The translations under genes were made by a program, and so were the position numbers. The notes beneath the pieces are model-generated. The model saw only the letters and a list, made by a program, of their open reading frames with translations. It made no database searches and was not told where the DNA came from. A stretch of DNA of 64,000 nt, from the NCBI GenBank assembly GCA_933822405.4, contig CAKOGP040000668.1, positions 271,445 to 335,444 on the forward strand, in the 5' to 3' direction. Numbering within the stretch: position 1 is the stretch's first letter; each line of letters begins with the position of its first letter. Origin of the DNA: Cylindrotheca closterium (Eukaryota > Bacillariophyta > Bacillariophyceae > Bacillariales > Bacillariaceae). Below are positions 44,391 through 55,279 of the stretch, one piece after another.

Positions 44391-47215
44391 ATGCAACACT
44401 GCCTTTCAATAATATCCCACTCACCAATCATTCTGATACTTCTACCATGCCTTGCTGCTGCTGTTAACGGGGATGTATTATGGCGAGACGATTTCAGTGG
44501 AACTTCATTAAACACGGAATACTGGTCCTGGGATCTTGGGGCAGGTGGATGGGGAAACAATGAGCTTCAGACATACACAACTGAAGCCATTTCAGTCACT
44601 GGGGGATTGCTAATCATTCGAGCAGACGAAAGAACCACTGGTTTCACGTCAGGGAGAATCAAGACTGATGGGAAAATAAGGTTTCGATATGGGACAGTGG
44701 AGGCGAGAATCAAGATACCTGATGTAGATGAAGGCTTGTGGCCAGCCTTTTGGACGCTTGGTGACAATTTCAACAACGTTGGTTGGCCACGAGCAGGCGA
44801 AATTGACATTATGGAAGTTGGTCAAGGTCTTGCAATCTCTAATAATTTGGTCAATCGGAGGGTGATCTCTGGAGCGCATTGGGAGAACGATGGCAAACTG
44901 GCAGCCGATACGACATGGAAAACTTTCAACATCGATTTGAATGAAAGCTTTCACATATACAAGCTGGAATGGACTCCAACCTCACTATCGACATATGTGG
45001 ATAATGTCAAGGTTTGGGAAATGGATATTGAGGCAGCCAGTTGTTTTGGCTGTGAAGAATTCCACCGACCGCATTTTTTGCTTCTCAATCTTGCAATTGG
45101 AGGAATCTTTACTTCGACTGAAGGGTCTGGTTCTTCTAGTTCCACCGGATCAACGTCTTCGAGTGGGTGTGATACTTCCTTATCATCATCAGGCAACAGT
45201 TCTTCTGGGGGATGTTTGCAGCCAAGGATCGATGTTTCAGCACCTCTGCCAGCCAATATGCTAGTTGACTGGATTCAGATTGTTGACAATGGTCATTCCC
45301 AAGTCTTTCGAAACGCCGATCCAGTTCCTACTCCTGTTCCAACAGATCCGGTTCCTACTCCCGTTCCAACAGATCCACTTCCTACTCCCATTCCAACAGA
45401 GCCCCGATTTGGATTGCTGCCTATAGAGCCGCCGACGCCAGCTCCTACATCGGTTCCAACAGATTCCCAAGTTGGACCACTGTCTACAGAGCCACCGACT
45501 CCGCGACCGACACCAGCGCTGTCCAGAAAAACTAGCCCGACACCCCCAACACCCCGCCCGACTTACGGCATATCCACAAAGTACCCTACCAGAAGGCCAT
45601 CCCGTATGGGTCCATCCACCAAGAACCCTACCCGCAGGCCATCCGGAGGTGGGCTCTCTACCAAGTTTCCGACAAAGAGACCAACACCCAATCCATCCGT
45701 GTCGGCACCTGGAGCAATACCAACTCCAATTCCATCGCAAACCCCAACCGTGGCTGCTGGCACATTGGAAACAGCCACGCCGTCCATGATTCCATCGGAA
45801 CTTCCATCGGAAGATACCGCCACATCGTCTCAGTCACCTTCTACTACACCCTCAGATGAACCCGATCCGTCTTTGAGCCCCTCCAAAATACCACCCGTCA
45901 CTCCGTCTCAGTCACCTTCTACTCTAATTCAACCCGAGCCATCCTCAACTCCCTCCCGGTTCCCTTCCGAGCAACCGACGATAACTCCTTTGGTGACCAC
46001 TCCGGTACCTTCAGCACAGCCTTCTCAAGCACCATCGGTTGATTCTGCTTGTAATGCACAGAACAGTCCAGTTACCTATCGATCAGCCAATTGTGACAAT
46101 GGAAGTCAAGCTGGATATCAGATTTGTTTGGAATTCCTAAACATGCCGTGTCAGGATGTCCCAATCTTTGATCGAGCCATTGCGTTTTGGGAAAGCGTCA
46201 TTACCAGTGACCTTTCGGATCATGTGGTTCCATCTCAATTCTTGAATGACAATGCATTCTGCGGACCAGGATTCAATCCACCAACTCCAACGGACGACCT
46301 TTTCATTTGTGGGAGTTACGATGCTATTGACGGAGCTGGCGGGGTATTGGGTACAGGAACCAGCGTCAATGATGGAAGTGGTGTTCCGAAGCCGATACTT
46401 TGGGGTATCCTCAAACTAGACACTGCCGATCAAGCCCGGCTGCAGAATGATGAGAACTTGTACTACGATGTCGTCCTTCATGAAATTGGTAAGTCTCGTG
46501 AGGAAACTGGTTGTATTTGTTATTCTTACACGTATCATCATAGCCAAATGCCGTCTCATCATCAATCTCATACTTCTTTCTTCTACCCCTTTCAGGTCAT
46601 GTTCTTGGAATCGGAAACAATTGGCGGCTTGCCAATGCTCCTCTTGTGAATGGTGCTTGCGAGTACACTGGAGCGGCAGCTACAGCCGTGTACCGGACCC
46701 TTTCTCAGTGCACCACCGGCTTTCCTCTGGCCGAATGCACCAATGGCCATTGGTCCGAAGCCTGCTTTGATGCCGAACTCATGACTCCTTCGAGGAATTT
46801 TGGTGGAATCCTCATTTCCGAAATGACGATTGCCAGTCTCGATGATATTGGATACACTACCGATCGAAATGCCATAAACTATGACTATATAATATTTGAT
46901 ATCGAGCAGAGCTGTCGATGCAATCGACGAAATTTGAGGTCAGCAGTAGAAGAAGAGGCTCAAGTGGATGGTGATAATGGTATTATTACTCCATCCTGGA
47001 TCGTGCAACCTGCTGTCTTGCCCAAAGAAAAGGTTGCCGATCGTCGGCTTTACCAGACGGTCACCTCTGAGATGATCGAAGTAGCCTGGTCTTTGGTTCC
47101 TCCCGTGAATCCTATTGTACCCGCAGGAATGAATGGTTTCGATATCGGCACTACCAGTACCGTCATTTTCTGGTTGTTGGAAGACGATGAATTTTATGAA
47201 GTTTCCGTTTGGTAA
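44391..47215 (+). CDS. GH16 glucanase fused to an M8 metallopeptidase
   Basis: Exons 44391-46488 and 46596-47215 (107-base intron, phase 1) give 905 residues. Signal peptide MQHCLSIISHSPIILILLPC with cleavage near AAAVNG. Residues about 28-300 are a GH16 beta-glucanase/laminarinase-type domain: WRDDFSGTSLNTEYW, GRIKTDGKIRFRYGTVEARI and LWPAFWTLG, with catalytic motif GEIDIMEVG (E137, D139, E142). A Ser/Gly insert breaks the last part of the domain. Then comes a long PT-rich linker (about 305-555) and an M8-like peptidase domain with HEIGHVLGIGNNW (H697, E698, H701), third His in NGHWSEACFD and Met turn ELMTPSRN. The intron falls inside HEI/GH. Both enzymes look intact. A secreted enzyme acting on beta-glucan and protein of the cell wall or prey is inferred. 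Confidence 0.85.
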
Positions 47216-47419
47216 ATCTTCTGTTGTCTGATGAAAAAAGAAGAAAGAGAACGAGTGCAAGTGCAAGTGTCTCATTGCTACTCATTGTGTATGTTCTTGA
47301 TGTCCTAATGCTGTATGCTACTAACACTATATTAGAGATCCGTTACAGTGTATTCAATTGCTTGATTCTAGAAACGATCCACATTGATACAAGTGGCAAT
47401 GATATGTCGTTCCTGCCTA

Positions 47420-47936
47420 CTACTCCTTGACATCTTTTCCCGGGACAACCAAGCCAACTGCCATCCCAGCAGAGAAACCGATACCAAAGCCCAAGCCGAA
47501 CACAGCATCAGGCTTTTCGATCGGTACACACTTCCACTTTTGATGCCAGGCGATAGATCCGACTGCTCCGAGAGTCAGAAAAGCCAAGGCTGCTGCTTCC
47601 CTTTTACCAAAATCATCCATTGCGCAAGTCAATATAATATCTGTGATGTAGATAGCAGAAGCTGTGATGTGATATATGTCTTCTGATATCCCAAAAGCGT
47701 TTGTTGCGACAGCAATCAATGCTACTAGTACTCTTGTGCAAAATGGGTGCAAAACCTTCGCACACACAACACAGGCCTGACGTGGTCGGAAAATTGCTCG
47801 TTTTGCGAAGGTTTTGCACAACGGGAGAAAGAGTCAAATATTCTCACACTTTGAAGCTCAGCACCTCACAGGGATCAATTAAATCCTCATAAATTTTGTC
47901 ACAGATTTCTTCAGCAATCATCATCATCATCGCCAT
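47420..47936 (-). CDS. Small polytopic membrane protein
   Basis: Proposed exons 47848-47936 and 47420-47732 (115-base intron, donor gtgaga, acceptor caag) give 133 residues. The start is MAMMMMIAEEICDKIYEDLI, and the second exon begins with VLVALIAVATNAFG. Further hydrophobic stretches are AAALAFLTLGAVGSIAW and GLGFGIGFSAGMAVGLVV, so two to four helices are likely. The exon-2 frame alone has no ATG before MDDFGKRE, which is why a spliced first exon is proposed. The intron contains a perfect 16-bp inverted repeat. No family recognised. The 66-residue unspliced version from ATG 47620 is the alternative. Confidence 0.5.
47747..47819. repeat. Perfect 16-bp inverted repeat, 41-base loop
   Basis: Arms at 47747-47762 (gtgcaaaaccttcgca) and 47804-47819 (tgcgaaggttttgcac) are exact reverse complements. 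They lie within the proposed intron of the small membrane protein, one arm 14 bases from the acceptor. RNA of either strand could form a stable hairpin. Confidence 0.9.
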
Positions 47937-49182
47937 ATGAGTCGAGACGAGAAATTGTCGACAATCTTTTTTGTTGCAACCGTCGTCTTCTATCTGCTCC
48001 AGGAATGGAACGACCAACATTCATTTTCAAGCTGAATCACCAATCAGTGAATGATCGATTGATCAAAAGTCCTGGAGGGCATGTGCAGCGCGTGCAATAA
48101 AAGTACTATCTGTTTTTATCCATGTTGATTGATAGTCGACAGCCAAGAGATCAGAAGAATAACATAGGCTCTGACGATTGTAAGGAACAGTGAATAAGAA
48201 ATTGATTGTCAAGTCTTCTTTCCACAATACTAGTAAATATTGAATAAGAATAAATCAGCATCAAACAGTGATCCGAAGGATTCCTTCCATTCGCTTTCTG
48301 ATTCTAGCCAATCGGGAGCCTGGTGCGTCTTTTCCAAGCCACAAATAACTTGCTTGCTTGCTTCCTTCCATGATCTCATAAGTTCACTCTTTCTTGATTT
48401 CAAGTGTCTACGTTTGCAAATGATAAGAATGATGAAGACAACTTCCACGAGGAATGTTCATTCAACTCTCCATAAGCATTTTACAATATGGAGCTCCTGA
48501 CACTGTCAAAAATAAATGAAAATAAGTTGGGCGATCAATGAATACGTCTGTCGTCGACCGCAAACGACTACCTGAAAACAATACTGTAAAGAACTCTAAA
48601 CTTATTGAAGACATGGTTCAGCTTCATTCTGGAGGATTTCCTTCAACCCTGTAGCAATGGCTGAGTTTTACTGCCATATTGTAACATGGACTTTGGGACA
48701 GGCTGAGCTCTTTTATGCCATGTAAAAAGCAAGAGCCGTAAAAGGCATCTTTTGTGTTGCATGAAACAGATTCAGGTTTTAGAGGATTTGGAAAACGCGG
48801 GATTTCGGAAGATTTGGAAAGTCTGCCTGACCTTTGAACGGAATTCATAACTGTTGCTCCAGATTTATTTGAGAAATATGTCGTATGTATTCATGACAAA
48901 ACGCTTCCGGTAGGGCTTCATTTCAATCAACTAGGAATGTTTAGAAAAACACCACGTGTCTCAGACCTGCAACGGTCATTATTTTATGCGTATACGTGGA
49001 AAAAAGCTTTCAAAGTCACATCACCTCAATTCCTCCATCAATATGGGATACTTACCAGCTTGGACGGTAACACAAAAGGTCTTTAGCATAAGGAGCAGCA
49101 GACTTTCATCCGTACCTCAAAATTAAAAACCTCTTTCTTGCAAGCACGAACGTCGAATTCGATTTCAACAATACTTCAAAAA
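47937..49182. other. Intergenic, 1.2 kb without a supported gene
   Basis: Short frames on both strands lack ATG starts, domains or splice partners. Nothing else stands out. Confidence 0.5.
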
Positions 49183-50146
49183 ATGACTCGACAAAGCATG
49201 CCCATGTCGAGCCTTCTTTCATCGGTATTGTTCCCGCTCCTGCTGTCTCAAGAAAGCACAGCGGATAACCTCCTCTATATCGACTTTGATGATCACTTTG
49301 AGCCACCCATGGAAGAAAATGTCGAGGTGTACCAAGCTTGCATCGGGGATACCAATGGTTTCGGTGGAAGTGCCGCTGATAATACTCTGACGATTCAATA
49401 TTACCAAGAGATTACCTATAGTATTGATGGTGATGACAGTCCCGCACAAATCGTCCGAGATTTGGATTTGGCCACGGTGGACTACTTGCTGGCTTCGAGA
49501 CGAATTAGTTGTGTTCGCCCATCACCACCTGCTGTAATCGCAACAGCTACTGACGAGAATAACAATCGAAAATTGCAACCACAACTGAGAAGAAAACCTG
49601 TGGGGCTATCGGCAAATCCTGACGATCAAGTGTTGGAACGTAAGAAGAATAGTTGCTCGCGTTTAGATATGATGTCTTCGTTTGATCTCCCGGATTGACT
49701 CCCCCACCCGTCTCGCCAACATGTTCGTGTAATCATATTCTACACAAATTTCAGTGGACTGCCAAGAGCCTCCAACCGATGGGGATCGATGCATGGTGGT
49801 GGACTCTGGATTCTCAGTTTTCTACATGGGAGAAGTTGACAATGGTGGCGATGATGATGATAATGGATTTGAAGACATGTTTCGAACCGAGGTTGCCGAT
49901 GCTGTGGATTCTGGAGCACTCAACAGTGCCAACGACCAGATCATCGATATTCGAATAACCGACCCGGCAACTTATCGGCCCTATCAAGGGGATCCGGCCA
50001 TACAAAGGGGCCCTGCGGATTTGACACCAGAAGACGATTCGACTGTGCCAATTGTGATTGCTGCCGTAATTGGATCTCTGGTCCTTTTAGGGGCAGGAGC
50101 TGCCTACGCTAGGTCAAAGCGGTCGGCTTCCTCGACACCAGCATGA
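49183..50146 (+). CDS. Type I single-pass membrane protein, function unknown
   Basis: Exons 49183-49639 and 49755-50146 (115-base intron, phase 1) give 282 residues. The start MTRQSMPMSS leads a signal peptide (LLSSVLFPLLLSQESTA). The lumenal part is acidic and contains VEVYQACIGDTNGFGGS, TIQYYQEITYSIDGDD and, after the intron, DCQEPPTDGDRCMVVDSGFS and YMGEVDNGGDDDDNGFED. One membrane helix (VPIVIAAVIGSLVLLGAGAA) is followed by a short basic tail (YARSKRSASSTPA). The four or so Cys could form two disulfides. The family is not recognised. The layout suggests a small surface or endomembrane protein. Confidence 0.75.
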
Positions 50147-50565
50147 GAAACCCACCATTCAAAACCATATTACCGGCTCAGATTTGCTGGAATGTACTAC
50201 ATGTATGCTGAACACAACCTCTGATGAAAGGTATATCGGATTTCCATGAAGTTTCCTTCACTATTGAACTAGTAGATTTATTACGAAAATGAAATGAAGT
50301 TGTCTAATTTCGTGAGTTATTGGTTTCTTCCATCCACATCCCACGACTGCGTTCAGTCACGATAGCGTCTGTCGTCGACGGAAATATTGATATGGTATCT
50401 TGGGTTCAAGTCATGCTGGCTCGCGTAGAGTTCGTTCGCTGAAATCAGAAGAACGATGATAAAAAGCAAAGGAATAACTCTGGCTTCTGAGCTTGATCCT
50501 TCAAATCTATCTCACTGCTGTCTGCCATATAGATAGATCCAATAATATTTAAAAAGCCATCAAGC
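50147..50565. other. Intergenic region
   Basis: A 419-base spacer with no supported gene. Confidence 0.5.
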
Positions 50566-52223
50566 ATGAGAATTAGAAGTAAGGAGACTAACACCAGAAA
50601 TGGATACAGTTATTCACCACAACTATTGCTCTCCATTCTGATTCTTCAGGTATCTTTGAAAGGAACAAATTCCTTGCACGTTCCGTCGCCACAACAGCAG
50701 CAACAAGGACTGGAGAACGCAATAACAACAGCAACTTCAACAGCACTGCAAGCTTCCTCAGAAGATCATGCTTATGGATTGGATACATCACCTCTTCAGG
50801 ATAGTCTCAAGGCCGTGAAAGAGTCAATGGAATCGATACAGGAGTCCATCGATGCTACGAAACAAACTCTAGGGGAATCATCATCACAGTCATTAACTTC
50901 CTTAATGATTTCGGACGCGTCCCCGTTGCAAGAAGCACTAGTCTCTAGTACCACCACCATCACTACCACTTCGAATTCAGTCTCTCCGGAAGATGCGACG
51001 CAACTATGGAATAATGTCATGGAACAACTTCGGCAGAACACGAATTCAGCATTCAACGCCGACGATCGCTACTTTCCTTCGAGTAGTGTAGATTCTATGA
51101 GAGACTCTGTAAATTCCATGCAACAGTCCATCCAAGAGGTGCACCAAACCATTTACCCCGAAAGTACTAGCGTGCTGTTGGCGTCCTCAGACGTGGCGGC
51201 GCCCACAGTATCCGCAACAGCAGCAGCGACCAATCATGTTCCCACTCTCGTTGATTACCTCGTGGCCAAGACTGGCCTTTTGGGTGGTGGTAATGATTTT
51301 CAGTCACAATTGTCGTCATCCATTGTGTCGACGGAGAACCAAGCCTGGAAGGAGGCAAGCAAATTCTTGGAAAATGCGTCGTCGGATTCTTCCAACATCT
51401 TGTCCAATGCCAAGATCAAGTTGAGTATGATGATTTCCAATACCTATCTTGTCATGGGACTGGAGCCGCCAGAATCCTATGTCAAGTCGGGTGCGACGAT
51501 TGCACCATCCTTGAGCTTGATTACAACCTTTTTTGCCTTAATTTGGGCCATTGGAAGTAGGGAGATGGCAAGGTCACAGGCCGAAGATAGCCTCAAGGCA
51601 ATCATTTTAGATTATCAACGACAACAAGCAACCTTGAAAACTCAAATGGTTCGTACCAATACATGTAAAAGGGTGGAACATGTCATCGCATTACTCACCT
51701 CCGCTTTTATCCGCAGGTCCCCTTGACGATTGAGGTGTCCCGACTCAATGGACAAGTCACCGAGTTGAAAGAAGATTTGCATGCGACCAATTGCCAAATT
51801 GAACGTTTGGAATTTAAGCAAACTTTAGAACGAGAATACTGGGCCACCAAACTCAAGGCCAAGCGTCGTCGAATTCATCGGATGCGTCAAAATTTGGTTA
51901 TCAAAAAGGACCAATTGACAGAAGGGTCCCGACAACAACATGAACGAATCGAACTTACCCGACAACACAACAAGGCGCTGGAAGCATTGAGTAAGAATGG
52001 AAAGATGATCTTTGATACGAGTCTAAAGGTAGTCTCCTTTTTGGGAGAAAAACTTTCGGAACAACATCAGCTGCAACAAACCAAAATGGAGGACCAACGA
52101 TTGCAAGAAGCCTTGCGAGAAGTAGAAGATGCGATGCATCTGCAAGTGAATGGATCTACCCCCGCTACAAACTCGTCAATTAGTGCTGCGGATTCTTCAT
52201 TGTATTTTACCACCACTACATAA
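50566..52223 (+). CDS. Membrane-anchored coiled-coil protein, unknown function
   Basis: Exons 50566-51648 and 51717-52223 (68-base intron, phase 0, donor gttcgt) give 529 residues. A hydrophobic leader (QLLLSILILQVSLKGTNS) is followed by two related amphipathic segments, LQDSLKAVKESMESIQESID and SVDSMRDSVNSMQQSIQEV. A single membrane helix (APSLSLITTFFALIWAIG) near residue 325 precedes a charged coiled coil that runs through the second exon (LNGQVTELKEDLHATNCQIE, then EREYWATKLKAKRRRIHRM). The end is Ser/Thr-rich. A leader plus internal helix would suit a plastid or endomembrane protein, but there is no clear Phe at the cleavage site. Not recognised as a known family. Confidence 0.7.
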
Positions 52224-52879
52224 TCAAGGACACAGGGTGGAAAGTACGATGCATTTATCTCCGAATGCAATCCATTGGGGGAATGGAATTAAGGGAAGAA
52301 TGGCGTGTAGCCAATCCATTGTCGGAGGTCACTTTTAGAATTCCATGGTACAACATCAGGGGGGGGGGGGCGAGCAAATAGAACAATAGACAAGAAACAA
52401 CAACGCGACCCCCGATCCAGTTTGAAGAACAACCAAAAACTATTATAGAGCTGGCCATCTCTGACAAGAACAACAATACCAACTGGCCCCAACCACCGCG
52501 AACGAAATGATTTCACGACTTGTAAAGCGCCACATTTTGTGTCTCTACACTCATCGTGAAATTTAGGAAGTATAATAAAATACTAATTTTTAATTTTGTG
52601 TGAAAGTTGAATGTCACCTCCACCGAATGAATCGGAAATATATCTACCGAAAGTCATAGGCCTCTTTTTTAAAAAAAAATGAACCCGAACCTCACATGCA
52701 CGTGATGTGATTGTTCATTCACGTGATATTTCCATGGAACAGTCACATCACCAAAATTCGATCATGAACAAGAAAACTCTTTCCCGAACCCTCTTTCCCA
52801 ACCCGAATCCAAGACCTCCATGTGTATGTAAGCTCACAAAAAACAAAACAGTAACCAACACAAACAGCAACAACAAAAT
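52224..52879. other. Intergenic region with a 12-G run
   Basis: No gene. Contains G12 at 52359-52370 and a run of A near 52672-52679. Homopolymer length may be unreliable. Confidence 0.6.
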
Positions 52880-53173
52880 ATGATCACTGATACCACATAC
52901 TCCTTCTTTTCGAGTCCAGACGGAACAAGTACAGAAACACCGCCGAGACGACCCCGCGATGCCCATCACGACTCTGAGGAGCATGCACATGTACTGCATC
53001 CTTCCGTTACATCAATCGACTCCACATATGGATTCTTCTCTAGCCCGCCGGCACTAAAGCAAGGAATTGACCACCTTAAACATCATCCAGCGGCAGAGAG
53101 CAACCACAGGGTGGAAAAAAGGTCACCTTCGGAATTTGTTCACGACAGTGAATACACTGAATTTGGAATCTAA
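52880..53173 (+). CDS. Small protein with repeated TY-x-FFSSP motif
   Basis: A 97-residue ATG frame, hydrophilic and without signal peptide. Two copies of one short motif stand out: TTYSFFSSP at residues 5-13 and STYGFFSSP at about 48-56. His/Asp/Glu-rich segments (HHDSEEHAHVLHP, and HLKHHPAAESNH further on) lie between and after them. Two conserved-looking aromatic Ser-Pro motifs in such a short frame argue for a real product, possibly carrying phosphorylation or docking sites. There is no homology I recognise, and it could still be a chance frame. Confidence 0.45.
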   Translation: MITDTTYSFFSSPDGTSTETPPRRPRDAHHDSEEHAHVLHPSVTSIDSTYGFFSSPPALKQGIDHLKHHPAAESNHRVEKRSPSEFVHDSEYTEFGI

Positions 53174-53560
53174 AGCTACAGGCATGTCCGCATGACCAGA
53201 AACAGTTTTGTAGAATCAATAAGAAATGTAATTATAATGCACACTCTACCAACAGTCAGATGCAATTCAAATCACATAGCCGGTTCTGCCTTCGCTTCCG
53301 AGCTCGTTGATAACATAATATCCTCATAGAATTCCATGTTCTTAATTTTCAGATTTCTACGACTGCATTTTACAAAATTATAAGATCAAATTGAATGATG
53401 TGACCAAAAGCACTCGTCTACAATATGGTTGCTCTCTGTTGCATCGCATTAGATTCTTGCCGCGCGATATTCAACTTTTGAGAATGTTTGTGTAGTGATG
53501 CTGTGACAATCATGTTTCGTCTGTGTTCTGGTCTCGTATACTTGCTTATAGTAGGTGCAA
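53174..53560. other. Convergent intergenic region
   Basis: A 387-base spacer with nothing recognised. Confidence 0.5.
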
Positions 53561-54853
53561 TTACCCCATTTGGGATGGCGGTTGCTGCTTCTTTGCTTGC
53601 TCAAACATGCTAGGAATGAATCCATCCATGATTTTGGCATCCTCCCAGAGTTCTTGGACGGATCGAAAGGCGGGAAATATTTGCAAAATACTATTGGAAT
53701 CTTCCTCGAAACATTCAGGTGCCACTTGCAATTGAATCTTGTGTCGCATGGATAGACCAATTGCTGAGAAGGCATCCAGTGTAGTGACAGATATCGTCTT
53801 GATGGAGTCTTGTTGGACCAAGTTGACATTCAAGACAAACTTGACCTTGCTGTCGGTTTTCCAACTACTATTCATACCATCCGTGGCGGCGGACGAGGAA
53901 ACTCCAACTACACGTCGCATGTAATCCAATAAATGAGAAAAGCCTTGTCGGTCCAATGCCCCCTCTTCGTTGGAACAGTATATCATGGCATCAGAAACCT
54001 GTTCCAAGGTGACAGCTTGCAATCCAGGTAACCCCTTGACTGCACCCAGAACTTGAACCGATTGTTGTAGAATTTTCTCCTTTCTATCATCATCCTGCAT
54101 CCAACTTTCATCCCACCCTGTAGCTTTGGTTGGCAACAGCAGCGAGGCAGACTTGTCGCTTTGTTCGGAATCGTAATCTTCATTGGGCACGACGTCAATT
54201 CCAAGCAAGGTAACCAAGGGTGGTGGTGCATTGTCATCGCCTATATCGTCATCCTCGTCATCATCTTCTGCATCGATCCCTTCTCTGACGATTATTTGCC
54301 ATAGAGCATCGGGTGGCAAAATGGGTGTTCCCAAATCCATTCCTCCTGCCAACTGCACCAATGTCAAGGCCCGTGGTGAGGTTAATCGACTGGGCATTTT
54401 CATGATGTCATCCTCCACAACTTGTTTCGTACCAAGCGTGTTGGGGACGACGGTAACTGCGACAAATTTGGAAATCTCAGGGCACGACAAAATGGCAACA
54501 AACCCCAGTGCCGGATCCAAACAAAATCCAGACAAGCCATTTGTCAGTTTGGGTATTTCTATTGAGGGAGCATCGCCGGCATCACGACTATCATCGCTAC
54601 CTCCCATGGCATCTGCTAGCCATTCTGGTTTTTCATTGTTCAGACGGGTATTGTGTTGCCTGTTTGTCGATAAGTGAGAGTTGTCTGGGATGTCATTATT
54701 ATGATCCCTGTAGATGATGGTGGGATGATGATAATGATTCAGCAGGGCTCCTGTGGTTGAAAATGAGGACACCAAAGTTGGAACTAATACTAGTGATATC
54801 ATCATTGAGAAGGTCGATATGTAGGTACGCCATTGCCGTATTATTTCCGGCAT
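53561..54853 (-). CDS. Plastid-targeted protein of unknown function
   Basis: A 430-residue single-exon protein. The ATG at 54853 (MPEIIRQWRTYISTF) is the first true start; the frame beyond it has only TTG. The leader FSMMISLVLVPTLVSS followed by Phe-Ser-Thr-Thr fits a diatom bipartite plastid presequence. The mature protein contains NGLSGFCLDPALGFVAILSC, PRALTLVQLAGGMDLGTPIL, an acidic loop (AEDDDEDDDIGDDN) and LLGIDVVPNEDYD. Near the end are ISVTTLDAFSAIGLSMRHKI and VQELWEDAKIMDGFIPSMFE. No enzyme motif is visible. The AVTVVPNTLGTKQ region, mostly beta-type, suggests a compact domain conserved among algae, but I cannot name it. Confidence 0.65.
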   Translation of the reverse strand: MPEIIRQWRTYISTFSMMISLVLVPTLVSSFSTTGALLNHYHHPTIIYRDHNNDIPDNSHLSTNRQHNTRLNNEKPEWLADAMGGSDDSRDAGDAPSIEIPKLTNGLSGFCLDPALGFVAILSCPEISKFVAVTVVPNTLGTKQVVEDDIMKMPSRLTSPRALTLVQLAGGMDLGTPILPPDALWQIIVREGIDAEDDDEDDDIGDDNAPPPLVTLLGIDVVPNEDYDSEQSDKSASLLLPTKATGWDESWMQDDDRKEKILQQSVQVLGAVKGLPGLQAVTLEQVSDAMIYCSNEEGALDRQGFSHLLDYMRRVVGVSSSAATDGMNSSWKTDSKVKFVLNVNLVQQDSIKTISVTTLDAFSAIGLSMRHKIQLQVAPECFEEDSNSILQIFPAFRSVQELWEDAKIMDGFIPSMFEQAKKQQPPSQMG

Positions 54854-55279
54854 CTTGAGACACCTTGTAAATGGGATGATCAAGCAATTTGCGTTGATGC
54901 CGACGATCGCTCACCTACGCTGCTGATAGTAATTTTTGGATCGGAGAGTTGTTGAGGCAAATCTTGAGTCACATGGATCGATCCGCCATTTGGGCCTATC
55001 CTCCGCCCGGTGAGACCACTTTGTGTCATTCACAGTTGTCCCTGTGACGTTTTTCATGGTTAAGGACAAGGAACAGAGACTTATGGTGCACAGGCTAATT
55101 GTCTTTAATCACTTTGTCGCCGGCCCGCTGGACTAACTCTCTGACCAGTTGCTTTCTCCATCGTGCGTGCCGTCGTTTAATTCCGCAAGTATTTTATTGA
55201 ACATCAAAACTGCACAGAACCAAAATACCTACTCTCTTCTTCACCACAGCACTTCTACATACAACACCACATCATAACC
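54854..55279. promoter_or_regulatory. Divergent promoter region
   Basis: These 426 bases lie between two divergent ATGs and should carry both promoters. No specific site is identified. Confidence 0.35.
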
